DNA of 64,000 nt from Myxococcus fulvus. Its GTDB lineage: Bacteria; Myxococcota; Myxococcia; Myxococcales; Myxococcaceae. The position numbers were made by a program, and so were the translations under genes. The stretch lies in contig NZ_FOIB01000001.1 of NCBI RefSeq assembly GCF_900111765.1, positions 1,674,001-1,738,000 on the forward strand. The letters are read 5' to 3'. This document shows positions 8,458-17,069 of the stretch, piece after piece. Position 1 is the stretch's first letter; each line of letters starts with the position of its first letter. Under the pieces are notes generated by a model. It was not told the DNA's origin. It was given only the letters and a program-made list of their open reading frames with translations, and searched no databases.

Positions 8458-9342
8458 ATGAAGAAGCTGATGGGTACGGCGGTTGCCGCAGCAACGCTGT
8501 TGTTCGGTACGCAGGCCTTCGCGACCGACTACACGCTGTGGATTCACGGACGCAACGGTGGAACCACGCAGGCGGGCAACTACGCCGACTTCAGCTACTG
8601 GGGGCCGGCCAACACCGCGGCGGGCGTGAACAAGAAGGCGGTGAACTGGAACGGCAAGGAGCGCATCGGCGGGCAGAACGCGCGCATCCGCGACGCGCTC
8701 GACTGCTTCTGCACGGGTGACAACTGGTGCTACATCGCCGTGCACAGCGCGGGTGATTTGCAGATTGGCTATGCGCTCGCCATGTATGGGACGAGCCAGC
8801 GCACCAAGAAGAACGCGTCGCCCAACGCGAGCGGCGTGTGTGGCAACAAGGATGGCACCACCCAGTCGGGCTGGAACATCCGCTCGGTGCGCGTGGCGTC
8901 CGGCGCCGGCGGCGGCAGCGAGCTGGCGGACCTGGGTGAGTGGGCGGTGAGCGAGCCGCTGGTGAGCGACCTGGTCACCACCACGGCGCGCACGATGTAC
9001 AACCACAACGTCACGGCGGACGTGAAGTTCTACATGTACGCGGCGTCCAAGGGCACGCTGTACTCGGGGCTCCTGCCGGGCCAGGACGACGAGGCGGTGG
9101 CGTACCACTCGACGGGCGGCGTGTCGGGCAACGCCGGCAGCTCGCTGTGCAACCCCGGTGACTGGTTCTGCGGCGGCACGCTGACCACGGGCACGGGGAA
9201 GACGAGCAACGGCCTGGCCAAGTGGCTCAACCACGACGTGAAGCTGCGGGACGACGGCGAGTCGTTCAATCACTACGCCAACGGGAGCTGGGGCGGCATC
9301 GTCGCCAAGGTTCGCGAGGCCGTCGTGGCGGAAGCGAAGTAG
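8458..9342 (+). CDS. Secreted alpha/beta-hydrolase-like protein
   Basis: 294 residues. MKKLMGTAVAAATLLFGTQA is a clean Sec signal peptide with cleavage near AFA. The mature protein opens with YTLWIHGRNGG, similar to the oxyanion-hole HG segment of alpha/beta hydrolases. A serine follows in YIAVHSAGDLQ, a variant nucleophile elbow (H-S-A-G instead of G-x-S-x-G). Six cysteines, including CFCTGDNWC and CNPGDWFC, suggest extracytoplasmic disulfides. Candidate His and Asp are in KWLNHDVKLRDD. I infer an extracellular esterase or lipase; the elbow is atypical. It is followed 22 bases later by a membrane-anchored partner gene, probably co-transcribed. Confidence 0.65.
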   Translation: MKKLMGTAVAAATLLFGTQAFATDYTLWIHGRNGGTTQAGNYADFSYWGPANTAAGVNKKAVNWNGKERIGGQNARIRDALDCFCTGDNWCYIAVHSAGDLQIGYALAMYGTSQRTKKNASPNASGVCGNKDGTTQSGWNIRSVRVASGAGGGSELADLGEWAVSEPLVSDLVTTTARTMYNHNVTADVKFYMYAASKGTLYSGLLPGQDDEAVAYHSTGGVSGNAGSSLCNPGDWFCGGTLTTGTGKTSNGLAKWLNHDVKLRDDGESFNHYANGSWGGIVAKVREAVVAEAK

Positions 9343-9364
9343 GGCCGGCTGCCGCGAAGCACGC

Positions 9365-10669
9365 ATGATGCCCGCCCGCCCTGAGTCCGCTCGTGTCTCC
9401 CTCCCGCGCCGTCTGGGGTGGGGCTTCGTGGTGATTGCGTTGGCCCTCGGGGGCGCGGCGTGGTGGCGATGGAGCGTGAGGTCCGGCCAGGGGGACGCGG
9501 GCGTGGCGTCCGCCTCCTCGCAAGCCGCCTGGAGGGGCTCGCCGGCCGGCCCTGGGGCCAGGATGGAGCGCATCGGTGACGGCGTGGGGTTGGCGCAGGG
9601 GCCGTCGCCGAATGCCCAGGGCACGCACGTGTCGGTGGTGAACCTGGAGCAGCGCGAGCGCCTGGCCCGGCGGGAGATGTGGGCCGAGCGACTGGCGCGG
9701 GCGAAGGAGACGCTGGAGTCGTACGTGGCCTCCACGCGTTATCCGCCGCAGTCCCGCTCCATCCGCGACCATCCGGATCAGGTGGTGCTCGCCGAGCCGG
9801 AGCGCACGCGTCCGCTGAGCCGTGAGCACACCGACGTGCAGCTGCGGCTCAAGCAGGACCGGGTGTTCGTGGTGGGCGACGAGGTGGTGCTCTTCTCCGT
9901 CTCGTGCGAGGACGCGCACCGCGCGCCGAGGCCGTGCGAGGTGCTGTCCGCCACCGCGCGCGAGGCCGACCACATGCCGGGCGCGGGGGGCATGCCCGCG
10001 GTGCCGGTGGCCTTCACGGATGACGGCGCGGCGGGTGACGCGCTCGCGGGGGATGGCGTCTTCACGGGGCGCTTCCAGCCGTCGAAGCAGGGCTTCCCGC
10101 TGTACTCGGGCACGCTGCGCGTGGACGCGCAGGTGCGCTCGGGGCGCGCGGAGGGGTCGGCGTTCCTGGACATCCTCTACACGCCGACGCCGCCCGCGGT
10201 GCTCACGGGCAAGGTGCGCGAGGTGGTGGAGGATGGCTCGCTGTCGCTGTATCTGGGCATCGAGGTGCGCAAGGCGGGGCGGTACGTCGTCGCGGGTCGT
10301 CTGGACGACGAGCGCGGCGAGCCCTTCGCGCACGTGTCCTTCAACGAGGAGCTGAAGGAGGGCGCGCGGGAGGTGAAGCTGAGCGTCTTCGGCAAGCTCG
10401 TGCTCGACGACGCGCCCACGTTCCCGCTGCAGCTGCGCGACGTGGAGGGCTTCCTGCTCAAGGAGTCCGGAGACCCGGACCGCGAGCTGATGGCCACGCA
10501 GCGCGGCTATCTGCACACCACCCAGGTGTATCCGTCGTCCGTGTTCTCTCCCTCGGAATGGCAGGGTGAGCAGCGCCTGCGCTACATCGACGAGTACCAG
10601 CGCCAGGTGGACGAGGCCCAGCGGCAGTACGACTCCACCTTCGAGGGGCCGAGCGAGAAGCGGCCTTGA
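9365..10669 (+). CDS. Membrane-anchored extracellular protein, anchor-X-like domain
   Basis: 434 residues. A basic N-terminus and one transmembrane segment (about residues 18-36, GFVVIALALGGAAWWRW) anchor a large exported domain. The segment VPVAFTDDGAAGDALAGDG fits the DDG-x-x-GD-x-x-GDG pattern of the choice-of-anchor X/calcium-binding-like domain, followed by beta-rich sequence. The C-terminal 30 residues are charged and helical (YIDEYQRQVDEAQRQYD). No catalytic motif is recognised. It lies directly downstream of the secreted hydrolase-like gene, so it may hold or regulate that protein at the surface (inference). The start is ATG 9365 or the next ATG. Confidence 0.6.
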   Translation: MMPARPESARVSLPRRLGWGFVVIALALGGAAWWRWSVRSGQGDAGVASASSQAAWRGSPAGPGARMERIGDGVGLAQGPSPNAQGTHVSVVNLEQRERLARREMWAERLARAKETLESYVASTRYPPQSRSIRDHPDQVVLAEPERTRPLSREHTDVQLRLKQDRVFVVGDEVVLFSVSCEDAHRAPRPCEVLSATAREADHMPGAGGMPAVPVAFTDDGAAGDALAGDGVFTGRFQPSKQGFPLYSGTLRVDAQVRSGRAEGSAFLDILYTPTPPAVLTGKVREVVEDGSLSLYLGIEVRKAGRYVVAGRLDDERGEPFAHVSFNEELKEGAREVKLSVFGKLVLDDAPTFPLQLRDVEGFLLKESGDPDRELMATQRGYLHTTQVYPSSVFSPSEWQGEQRLRYIDEYQRQVDEAQRQYDSTFEGPSEKRP

Positions 10670-10720
10670 GGTAGGGACGGGCCCGCCGCGCGCGGGCAGG
10701 CGTCGCCAGCGGCCCGGCTT

Positions 10721-10755
10721 GCTCGCGACCGCGCGTGATGCGCCGGTTCGCGAGC
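10721..10755. terminator. Bidirectional terminator-like hairpin
   Basis: Perfect 8-bp arms GCTCGCGA and TCGCGAGC enclose a loop that itself contains a GCGC/GCGC pairing. It sits between convergent genes, ending two bases before the stop of the minus-strand gene. There is no U-tract, as is usual in very high-GC genomes. Confidence 0.5.
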
Positions 10756-10756
10756 G

Positions 10757-11839
10757 TCAGGTCGAGGTCGTCTCCGGGGCGCGCTCGGAGGCGGAAGGCT
10801 CGCCCGGGAGGTCAGCCTGGGCCACCGCGGGCTCGACGAAGACCGACGGCTCCGTGAGCGACGCCACCTGCTGGGAGAGCGCCTCGGCCGAGGCCTCGGT
10901 GACGACGCCCGGCGAGGAGAACGAATCGAGCGACGTCGCCGTGTCGACGGGCTGCGCGTCCGGCTGGAGCTCCACCGACTCCGCCACCACGTCCACGCCC
11001 TGCGCGCTCATCGCCGCGCTGACGGGCACGCTGGCCGCCGCCGGGTTCGCCGCGAGCGAGCCCATGACGCTCGCGAGCGCCGCGTCCCCCGGGCCGATGT
11101 CCTCCGGCACCATGTCGCCCAGGTCATCCAGGTCCGCGAGGAACTCGTTCGGCCCCGCCGGACGCACCGACGCGTCCATCCACTCCGCGGCCGCGTACTG
11201 CGCCGAGGACGGGCCGTCCAACGCGCGCCCCGCATCCAGGCCGTCCGCGCCGCCCACCGCGTCCTCGAACGCGTCCATGTGCAGGTCGAGCGCCGGGTGC
11301 ACAGGTCCCCACGCGTTGCCCGGCGGGTCCAGCATGGAGAGCAGATCCTCCGGCGCATCCACGCTGGGCGAGGACGTGTCCAGGTTCTGCAGCTCCCACG
11401 CGGCCTCGTCCGGCGACAGGATGTCCGAGGCGTCCGGCACGCTCGCGCCCCCACGACGGGACGACGGCCCCACCGCGTTCCCGGAGTCGCGAGGCGCGCC
11501 CAGCGAGGAGGGAAGCTGCGAGCCCAGGCGCTGCGCGTAGCGGGGCGCGGCGGACTCGAAGGAGCTCTCCCCGGAGAAGACGCGCAGGGCGGCGTGGTCA
11601 AGCTCGCGCGCGTCGCCGGAATCCACGTCGTCGGCGCCCAGCGAGGCGAGGAGCGCGTCGGCGCCGTCCGCGCCGTCCACCTGGAAGTCGCTCTCGTCGG
11701 AGAACCCCCGGCGCACCTTCTCCACGGCCTCGAGCGACTCGCTGGGCCTGGTGGGCCCCACGGAGCCCACGTCCGCGTCCAGCGACGTGCGCCGCAGGGA
11801 CGACAGGATGCTCGAGGACAGTCGGCGGATGGATGTCAT
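10757..11839 (-). CDS. Acidic Ser/Ala-rich hypothetical protein
   Basis: 360 residues from an ATG preceded by a strong GGAGGTGA ribosome site. The N-terminus is basic and Ser-rich (MTSIRRLSSSILSSLRR). The rest is very acidic and low in complexity, with recurring D/E-A-L/V clusters such as LADLDDLGDMVPEDIG. No signal peptide, transmembrane helix or known domain is seen, so it is likely largely disordered and cytoplasmic. It diverges from the PP2C phosphatase gene across 303 bases. The Ser/Thr-rich N-terminus would be a plausible phosphorylation substrate, but that link is speculation. Confidence 0.6.
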   Translation of the reverse strand: MTSIRRLSSSILSSLRRTSLDADVGSVGPTRPSESLEAVEKVRRGFSDESDFQVDGADGADALLASLGADDVDSGDARELDHAALRVFSGESSFESAAPRYAQRLGSQLPSSLGAPRDSGNAVGPSSRRGGASVPDASDILSPDEAAWELQNLDTSSPSVDAPEDLLSMLDPPGNAWGPVHPALDLHMDAFEDAVGGADGLDAGRALDGPSSAQYAAAEWMDASVRPAGPNEFLADLDDLGDMVPEDIGPGDAALASVMGSLAANPAAASVPVSAAMSAQGVDVVAESVELQPDAQPVDTATSLDSFSSPGVVTEASAEALSQQVASLTEPSVFVEPAVAQADLPGEPSASERAPETTST

Positions 11840-12142
11840 CTGTCACCTCCCGGGACGCACGACGGGCTGCATCCGTATTGTCGGTTCTCCCACGGAGAAG
11901 TTGCCAGGGGACGGGGGGAGGGCCCCCATCACCTGTGGGGTACACCCCCCTGGGGCTGGTCAACAATCGCGAGCCTCGGGCGCTTGCAACGTCCGCCAGC
12001 GAACGAGTGCGGGGCGCGTGCCGAGGTCCCCTGGCACTCGGGTCCCAGCCGTCACACAAAGAGAGATATCCGTAGTGGGTGCCCACCTGGGGATGGGCGC
12101 TGGCCTCCCGCTTGCTGGGGGAGGGCCCGAGGAGGCGGTGTC
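11840..12142. other. Divergent intergenic region
   Basis: 303 bases between the acidic hypothetical protein and the PP2C gene. It should hold promoters in both directions. A possible plus-strand -10 lies in GATATCCGTAGT about 70 bases before the phosphatase. No open frame, repeat or recognisable RNA was seen, and a TGGCAC on the plus strand lacks the matching TTGC of a sigma-54 promoter. Confidence 0.5.
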
Positions 12143-12889
12143 ATGCTGCGTTTCGAGAGCGCGGGACAGACCCATATCGGTCGCCGGCCCCACAACGAGG
12201 ACTCCTACTGTGTCCTGCCGGAGCTGGGGTTGTACGTCGTGGCGGACGGGCTGGGTGGGCAGGAAGGTGGCGAGGTCGCCAGTCGCTGTGTGGTGGATAC
12301 CTTCGCGGGCCTGGGCCAGCGATGGGAGCGGGAGCACGAGGCGGCGTGGCCGGAGGTGGCCGACCCCCGGCGCACGCGCGAGGAGAACCTGTTGGCGGCG
12401 TGCTCACAGCTCGCCCAGGCCAACCTGCGGGCTCAGCGCGTGGGCCGCCTGGCGGAGATGGCCTCCACGGTGGTGGCGCTCGCGGTGGGGCGGGACGGCG
12501 CGGCGGTGGTGCACGTCGGCGACAGCCGCCTGTACCGCTTGCGGGGGGGGCAGCTGGAGCCGCTCACCCGGGACCACTCGTTCATCGAGGAGCTGCGCGA
12601 CGTGGGCATGGAGCCCCCGGGCGGCGCCTCCAACTGGCGGCACCTCATCACCCGGGCGCTGGGCACCGACAACGCGGAGCCCACGCTCCAGCGGCTCCAC
12701 GCCCAGTCCGGAGACGTCTTCCTCCTGTGCTCGGATGGTCTCTACGAGCCGCTGGGCCTGGAGGGGCTGACTCGCAGGCTGTGTCTGTCCTCGGCCCGTG
12801 AGGTCTGCGACGCACTGGTGGCGGATGCCTTCGAGGCGGGGGGCAAGGACAACATCACCGCCGTCGTCCTGCGGGTCGCCGACGCGTGA
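12143..12889 (+). CDS. PP2C-family serine/threonine protein phosphatase (Stp-type)
   Basis: 248 residues, compact bacterial PP2C length. All metal-binding motifs are present: RPHNEDSY near residue 16, VADGLGGQEGGEVAS around 35, VGDSRLYRLRGG around 130, CSDGLYEPL, and GGKDNITAVVLRV at the end. It dephosphorylates phospho-Ser/Thr proteins in the cytosol, commonly opposing Hanks-type kinases, which are abundant in myxobacteria. The start ATG follows a GAGGAGG site. No kinase is encoded next to it in this window. Confidence 0.93.
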   Translation: MLRFESAGQTHIGRRPHNEDSYCVLPELGLYVVADGLGGQEGGEVASRCVVDTFAGLGQRWEREHEAAWPEVADPRRTREENLLAACSQLAQANLRAQRVGRLAEMASTVVALAVGRDGAAVVHVGDSRLYRLRGGQLEPLTRDHSFIEELRDVGMEPPGGASNWRHLITRALGTDNAEPTLQRLHAQSGDVFLLCSDGLYEPLGLEGLTRRLCLSSAREVCDALVADAFEAGGKDNITAVVLRVADA

Positions 12890-13037
12890 GAACACGTCAG
12901 TGAAGGTGGGAGGGTCAACCGGGGGCTCCCGGGTCATCCTCGCCTTACTGCGAAATCCCCGGATGTTGCGGTAGGGTGGGCCCTCCCGGTGGTGCTCCCA
13001 TCCGGGGCCTTCCCCCTCTCGTCCGACATCGCAGCGC

Positions 13038-14867
13038 ATGACGCACAGCCTCGCCGCTCGTCTGACCGCCGCCATCACGCTGGTCATCCTGGTCCTCACC
13101 GCGCTGTGCGTGACGTTCACGGGCGTCGTGCTGCGCTCCCGGATGGACACGGAGCTGGCGCATTCCCTCACCCAGGACGAGTCCGCCTGGAGCCGGCTGG
13201 TGGCCCAGGAGGGCCGCACGCTGCGGGTCCTGCTGCGCAGCGCCGCGGCGAACGCCCGGCTGCGGGAGTTGTTGTCCGGGCCCACGTTGGATGCCGCCGC
13301 GCTCCAGGCCTTCGCCAAGGAGCAGCAGGCGCTGGTGTCGGTGGAGCTCCTGCTCATCACCCGGCCCGAGGGTGAGCTGGTCGCGGGCTCGTACGCGGGC
13401 GCGCTGCCCGCGCTCGCGGGGATGGTGAAGTCCGGCACGCCGGGCGTGCTCTTCGTGGGCGAGACGCCGTACTGGGCGGTGTCCCGGCCGGTGGAGGTGG
13501 ACGGACGCGGCGTGGGGCACCTGGTGCTCGGCAGCCGGTTCGACGACGCGCCGCTGAAGGACTTGCGCAACCAGCGGGGCGTGGAGCTGGTGCTGCATGC
13601 GGGCACGCGGTTGGTGGCGCGCTCCGTCGACACGGTGTCGCCGGAGGCGTTGCTGGCGGCGGTGGACGCGGCGGCGGAGGGGGAGGGGCGGGTGGAGGTG
13701 GAGGACGTGAGCTTCCGCGTGGCGCGTCAGCCGGTGGGCGCGGGGCTGGAGTTGGTGCTCGCGCGGGACGAGAGCACGGAGGCGTCGCGCTTCACCACGG
13801 CGGTGGTGCTCATCGTCGGGTTGGGGTTGTTCACGGCGCTGGCGGCTGGCGGCATCATCTTCCTGTTGGTGCGGCGGATGACGGGCCCCTTGAGGGAGCT
13901 GACGGCGGCGGCGGCGCGGGTGGTGGCGGAGGGCGACTTCCGGGGCACGCTGGAGGTGCACTCGCGGGATGAGATTGGACAGCTGGCGTCGTCCTTCGCG
14001 GAGATGATGGTGCAGCTGCGCTCGTTGCTGATGGCGCTGAAGGGCTCGGCGGAGCAGCTGGAGTCCGCGGCGTCGCAGCTCACCGAGTCCGCGACGGTGC
14101 AGAACGAGGCGGTGTCCCAGCAGGCGGTGGCGCTGCACGAGACGCAGCTGGCGGCGCAGCAGCTCCAGGAGAGCTCGCGCGCGGCGGCGAAGCGGGTGGA
14201 GACGATTCAGCGCGAGGCGGAGAAGGCGAGCGGCTTCGGTCAGGCGGGCGAGGCGGCGGTGTCCGGCAGCGTGGGCGGGCTCACGCACATCCGCTCGCAC
14301 GTGGAGCAGATTGGCCGCACCATCTCCGAGCTGCATCAGCGCACGCGGCTGGTGGGCGACATCACCCGCACGGTGAAGGACCTGGCGGACCAGTCCAACG
14401 TGCTGGCGCTCAACGCGTCCATCGAGGCGGCGCGCAGCGGGGACCAGGGTCGGGCGTTCTCGGTGGTGGCTCGCAACATGCGTTCGCTGGCGGACCAGTC
14501 TGCGGGCGCGACGACGCGCGTGCAGGGCATCCTGGGCGACATCGGTCGGGCCATCTCGGACGCGGTGCGCATCAGCGAGGGCGGGGCGCGCGAGGTGGAG
14601 GGCGGCCTGGAGCAGGTGCGCGCGGCGGGAGAGAGCCTGCGCTCGCTGGCGGGCATCATCCAGAGCAATGGTCAGACGGTGAAGAGCATCTCGGACGCCG
14701 TGCGCCAGCAGGACGCGGGCATCGCGGAGTTGTTCGCCGCGCTGAGCTCCATGGCGGACGTGGCGGACCAGATTGTCGACCGCATGGCGGAGAGTGAGCA
14801 GGCCGCCATCCAGCTCTCCGCTGCTTCGGGCGAGCTGTCCGCCATCGTCGGCCGCTACCAGATTTGA
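13038..14867 (+). CDS. Methyl-accepting chemotaxis protein
   Basis: 609 residues. TM1 is at about 10-33, a periplasmic Cache-like sensor domain at 34-250, TM2 at about 256-278 (VVLIVGLGLFTALAAGG), and HAMP at 280-332. A long helical signalling domain follows, whose hairpin tip reads DLADQSNVLALNASIEAARS, the CheA/CheW-contact region. Gln/Glu pairs in the flanking helices could be methylation sites. No CheB/CheR-binding pentapeptide is seen at the C-terminus (ends VGRYQI). It is an isolated receptor, with no che genes nearby. It ends at a strong hairpin before a convergent SDR. Confidence 0.93.
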   Translation: MTHSLAARLTAAITLVILVLTALCVTFTGVVLRSRMDTELAHSLTQDESAWSRLVAQEGRTLRVLLRSAAANARLRELLSGPTLDAAALQAFAKEQQALVSVELLLITRPEGELVAGSYAGALPALAGMVKSGTPGVLFVGETPYWAVSRPVEVDGRGVGHLVLGSRFDDAPLKDLRNQRGVELVLHAGTRLVARSVDTVSPEALLAAVDAAAEGEGRVEVEDVSFRVARQPVGAGLELVLARDESTEASRFTTAVVLIVGLGLFTALAAGGIIFLLVRRMTGPLRELTAAAARVVAEGDFRGTLEVHSRDEIGQLASSFAEMMVQLRSLLMALKGSAEQLESAASQLTESATVQNEAVSQQAVALHETQLAAQQLQESSRAAAKRVETIQREAEKASGFGQAGEAAVSGSVGGLTHIRSHVEQIGRTISELHQRTRLVGDITRTVKDLADQSNVLALNASIEAARSGDQGRAFSVVARNMRSLADQSAGATTRVQGILGDIGRAISDAVRISEGGAREVEGGLEQVRAAGESLRSLAGIIQSNGQTVKSISDAVRQQDAGIAELFAALSSMADVADQIVDRMAESEQAAIQLSAASGELSAIVGRYQI

Positions 14868-14882
14868 GCGGCCCGTTGGGTG

Positions 14883-14908
14883 GGCCCCTCGTGAGTGGAC
14901 GAGGGGCC
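14883..14908. terminator. Strong bidirectional hairpin terminator
   Basis: Perfect 10-bp arms GGCCCCTCGT and ACGAGGGGCC with a 6-base loop, midway between convergent stop codons of the chemoreceptor and the SDR. Confidence 0.7.
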
Positions 14909-14922
14909 GAGGCGCGGGCGCT

Positions 14923-15684
14923 TCAGCCCAGCTCGCCGCCGTCGATGGCGTGCGCGGCGCCGGTGATGGCTCCCGCGGCGTCCGAGGCGAGGAACAGGCA
15001 CAGCGCGGCCACCTCCTCCGGCTGGACGATGCGGCCCATGGCGTTCATCGACGCGAGCGCCTCGCGCGCCTGCTCCCCGCTGCGGCCCGTCGTCTGCGTA
15101 ATCGCCGCCGTGGCGTTGGAGAACATGTCCGTCTCCACCCAGCCCGGGTTCACCGCGTTCACGGTGATGTTCTTCTTGGCGTACTCCACCGCGAGCGCGC
15201 GCGTCAGGCCCAGGAGGGCGTGCTTGGAGGCGCAGTACGCGGACGTGTACTTCATGCCCCGCACCGCGGCCATGGAGCCGATGTTGATGACGCGGCCGCC
15301 GCCCTCCTTGGCCATCGCGGGCATCAGCTCCCGACAGAGGATGAAGGGCGCCGTCACGTTGATGGCCATCACCTTCGCCAAATCCTCCGTGCGCGTCTTG
15401 GTGAGCGGCGCGGACACGGTGATGCCCGCGTTGTTCACCAGCACCCGGGGCGTGCCCTCCGCGAGGATGGTCTTCGTCGCGGCCATCAGCGCCTCCTCGC
15501 TCGCCACGTCCACGACGAGCGGCCGGACGCCCTCTCCGCCCTCCTTCGCGAGCGCCTCGAGTGCGTCCGCCGCGCGGGCCAGGGCCCAGACGCGATAGCC
15601 CTCGCGAGCGAAGGACAGCGCCACGGCGCGGCCGATGCCCCGGCTCGCACCCGTCACCACCACGGTCTTCTGGGTCGTCGTCAT
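14923..15684 (-). CDS. FabG-like short-chain dehydrogenase/reductase
   Basis: 253 residues, classical SDR length. GASRGIG is the cofactor loop (about 12-18), NNAG follows, then the IGSMAAVRG Ser, the YCASK catalytic pair, and NPGWVETDM near the substrate loop. The C-terminus FLASDAAGAITGAAHAIDGG is typical of FabG/3-hydroxyacyl dehydrogenase relatives. Its start diverges from a glutaryl-CoA dehydrogenase gene 126 bases away, and an acyl-CoA or hydroxyacyl substrate is plausible but not shown. I chose the start at ATG 15684 because a TAGGCT box lies 8 bases upstream and the longer frame has no family similarity. Confidence 0.9.
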   Translation of the reverse strand: MTTTQKTVVVTGASRGIGRAVALSFAREGYRVWALARAADALEALAKEGGEGVRPLVVDVASEEALMAATKTILAEGTPRVLVNNAGITVSAPLTKTRTEDLAKVMAINVTAPFILCRELMPAMAKEGGGRVINIGSMAAVRGMKYTSAYCASKHALLGLTRALAVEYAKKNITVNAVNPGWVETDMFSNATAAITQTTGRSGEQAREALASMNAMGRIVQPEEVAALCLFLASDAAGAITGAAHAIDGGELG

Positions 15685-15692
15685 GGCGCGCG

Positions 15693-15698
15693 AGCCTA
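15693..15698 (-). promoter_or_regulatory. Putative -10 element, leaderless start of SDR
   Basis: On the minus strand TAGGCT ends 8 bases before the SDR start codon, with no Shine-Dalgarno between them. Confidence 0.35.
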
Positions 15699-15775
15699 GC
15701 GCCCCAGCGTCGACAAGGGGGCACGTCTTCACCTCCGTTTCGCAGCCCGTCAGTGCCAACAAGCCCGCCGCCCGT

Positions 15776-15804
15776 TTGACGCTCCCCGAGGCGGGCACTA
15801 GGAC
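15776..15804 (+). promoter_or_regulatory. Sigma-70-like promoter of acyl-CoA dehydrogenase, leaderless
   Basis: TTGACG at 15776-15781 and TAGGAC at 15799-15804 are separated by 17 bases. The -10 ends 6 bases before the ATG at 15811, so transcription should begin at about the start codon. This is one of the best-supported leaderless candidates in the window. Confidence 0.55.
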
Positions 15805-15810
15805 GGCGCC

Positions 15811-16992
15811 ATGGCACGTGCGGACATCACGGACTTGTTCCGGCTCGACGACCTGCTGTCCCCCGAGGAGAAGGCCGCGCGCGACACCGTGGCCGCCTTC
15901 GTGGACCGCGAGGTGCTCCCCATCATCGGCGGACACTTCCGCGACGGCACCTTCCCCCTCCACCTCATCCCCCAGCTCGCGGAGATGGGCGTGCTGGGAG
16001 CGAGTCTGCACGGCCACGGCTGCGCGGGGATGAACACCGTCAGCTACGGCCTCATCCTCCAGGAGCTGGAGCGCGGCGACTCGGGGCTGCGCTCCTTCGC
16101 GTCCGTGCAGGGCTCGCTGTGCATGTTCCCCATCCACGCGTACGGCAGCGACGAGCAGAAGGAGCGCTTCCTGCCGGCCATGGCGCGAGGCCAGGCCATC
16201 GGCTGCTTCGGCCTCACGGAGCCCGACTTCGGCTCCAACCCGGGCGGCATGCGCACCCGCGCGCGCAAGGACGGCGACGACTACGTCCTCAACGGCACCA
16301 AGACGTGGATTACCAACGGCGCCATCGCCGACGTGGCCATCGTCTGGGCGAAGACGGACGACGGCGGCCCCGAGTCCGTCCGCGGCTTCCTCGTGGAGAA
16401 GGGCATGCCGGGCTTCAGCGCGCGGGACATCCCCGGCAAGTTCTCCCTGCGCGCGTCGATTACCAGCGAGCTGTCCTTCCAGGACGTGCGAGTCCCCGCG
16501 CGCAACGTGCTGCCCGGTGTGGTGGGCCTGCGCGGTCCGCTGTCGTGTCTCAACAACGCGCGGCTGGGCATCGCCTTCGCCGTCACCGGGGCGGCCATTG
16601 CCTGCTTCGAGGGGGCTCGCGAGTACGCGCTGTCACGCGCGTCGTTCCACGGCAAGCCGGTGGCCGGCTACCAGCTCACGCAGGAGAAGCTGGCGGACAT
16701 GCTCCAGGACATCGTCAAGGCGCAGCTGGTGGGCCTGCGCGTGGCGCGGCTCAAGGACGAGGGCAAGGTGACGCCCGTCATGGTGAGCCTGGCCAAGCGC
16801 AACAACGTGAAGAGCGCGCTGGAGATTGCCCGCGTCGCGCGGAGCATCTACGGCGCCAATGGCATCACCGACGCGTACCCGCCCGTGCGCCACATGCTGA
16901 ATCTCGAATCAGTGTTCACCTACGAGGGCACCCACGAGGTGCACACGCTGGTGCTGGGCAAGGCCATCACCGGCCTCGACGCGTTCGACTGA
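15811..16992 (+). CDS. gcdH: Glutaryl-CoA dehydrogenase
   Basis: 393 residues. This flavoprotein oxidatively decarboxylates glutaryl-CoA to crotonyl-CoA in lysine/tryptophan catabolism. The sequence matches the GcdH subgroup rather than generic acyl-CoA dehydrogenases: FASVQGSLCMFPIHAYGS carries the preceding Arg that binds the glutaryl carboxylate, followed by IGCFGLTEPDFGSNPGGM, LNGTKTWITNG (FAD contact), GKFSLRAS, and the catalytic Glu in TYEGTHEVH. The C-terminus LGKAITGLDAF is also subgroup-typical. No electron-transfer flavoprotein or other lysine-degradation gene is adjacent. It ends at a hairpin before a convergent gene. Confidence 0.9.
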   Translation: MARADITDLFRLDDLLSPEEKAARDTVAAFVDREVLPIIGGHFRDGTFPLHLIPQLAEMGVLGASLHGHGCAGMNTVSYGLILQELERGDSGLRSFASVQGSLCMFPIHAYGSDEQKERFLPAMARGQAIGCFGLTEPDFGSNPGGMRTRARKDGDDYVLNGTKTWITNGAIADVAIVWAKTDDGGPESVRGFLVEKGMPGFSARDIPGKFSLRASITSELSFQDVRVPARNVLPGVVGLRGPLSCLNNARLGIAFAVTGAAIACFEGAREYALSRASFHGKPVAGYQLTQEKLADMLQDIVKAQLVGLRVARLKDEGKVTPVMVSLAKRNNVKSALEIARVARSIYGANGITDAYPPVRHMLNLESVFTYEGTHEVHTLVLGKAITGLDAFD

Positions 16993-17011
16993 AAGGCCTC
17001 CGCGCCGGGCG

Positions 17012-17041
17012 CCTCCCCTCGACCGTTGGGAAGAGGGGAGG
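17012..17041. terminator. Bidirectional hairpin terminator
   Basis: Perfect 9-bp arms CCTCCCCTC and GAGGGGAGG with a 12-base loop, between the convergent gcdH and DUF2058 genes. Confidence 0.65.
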
Positions 17042-17069
17042 GCCTCGTGCGCTTCGCAGGGGCCTGACG

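Noticed and set aside
12028-12046. Sigma-54 promoter candidate (TGGCAC) ahead of the PP2C gene
   Set aside because: The required TTGC element at the correct spacing is absent.
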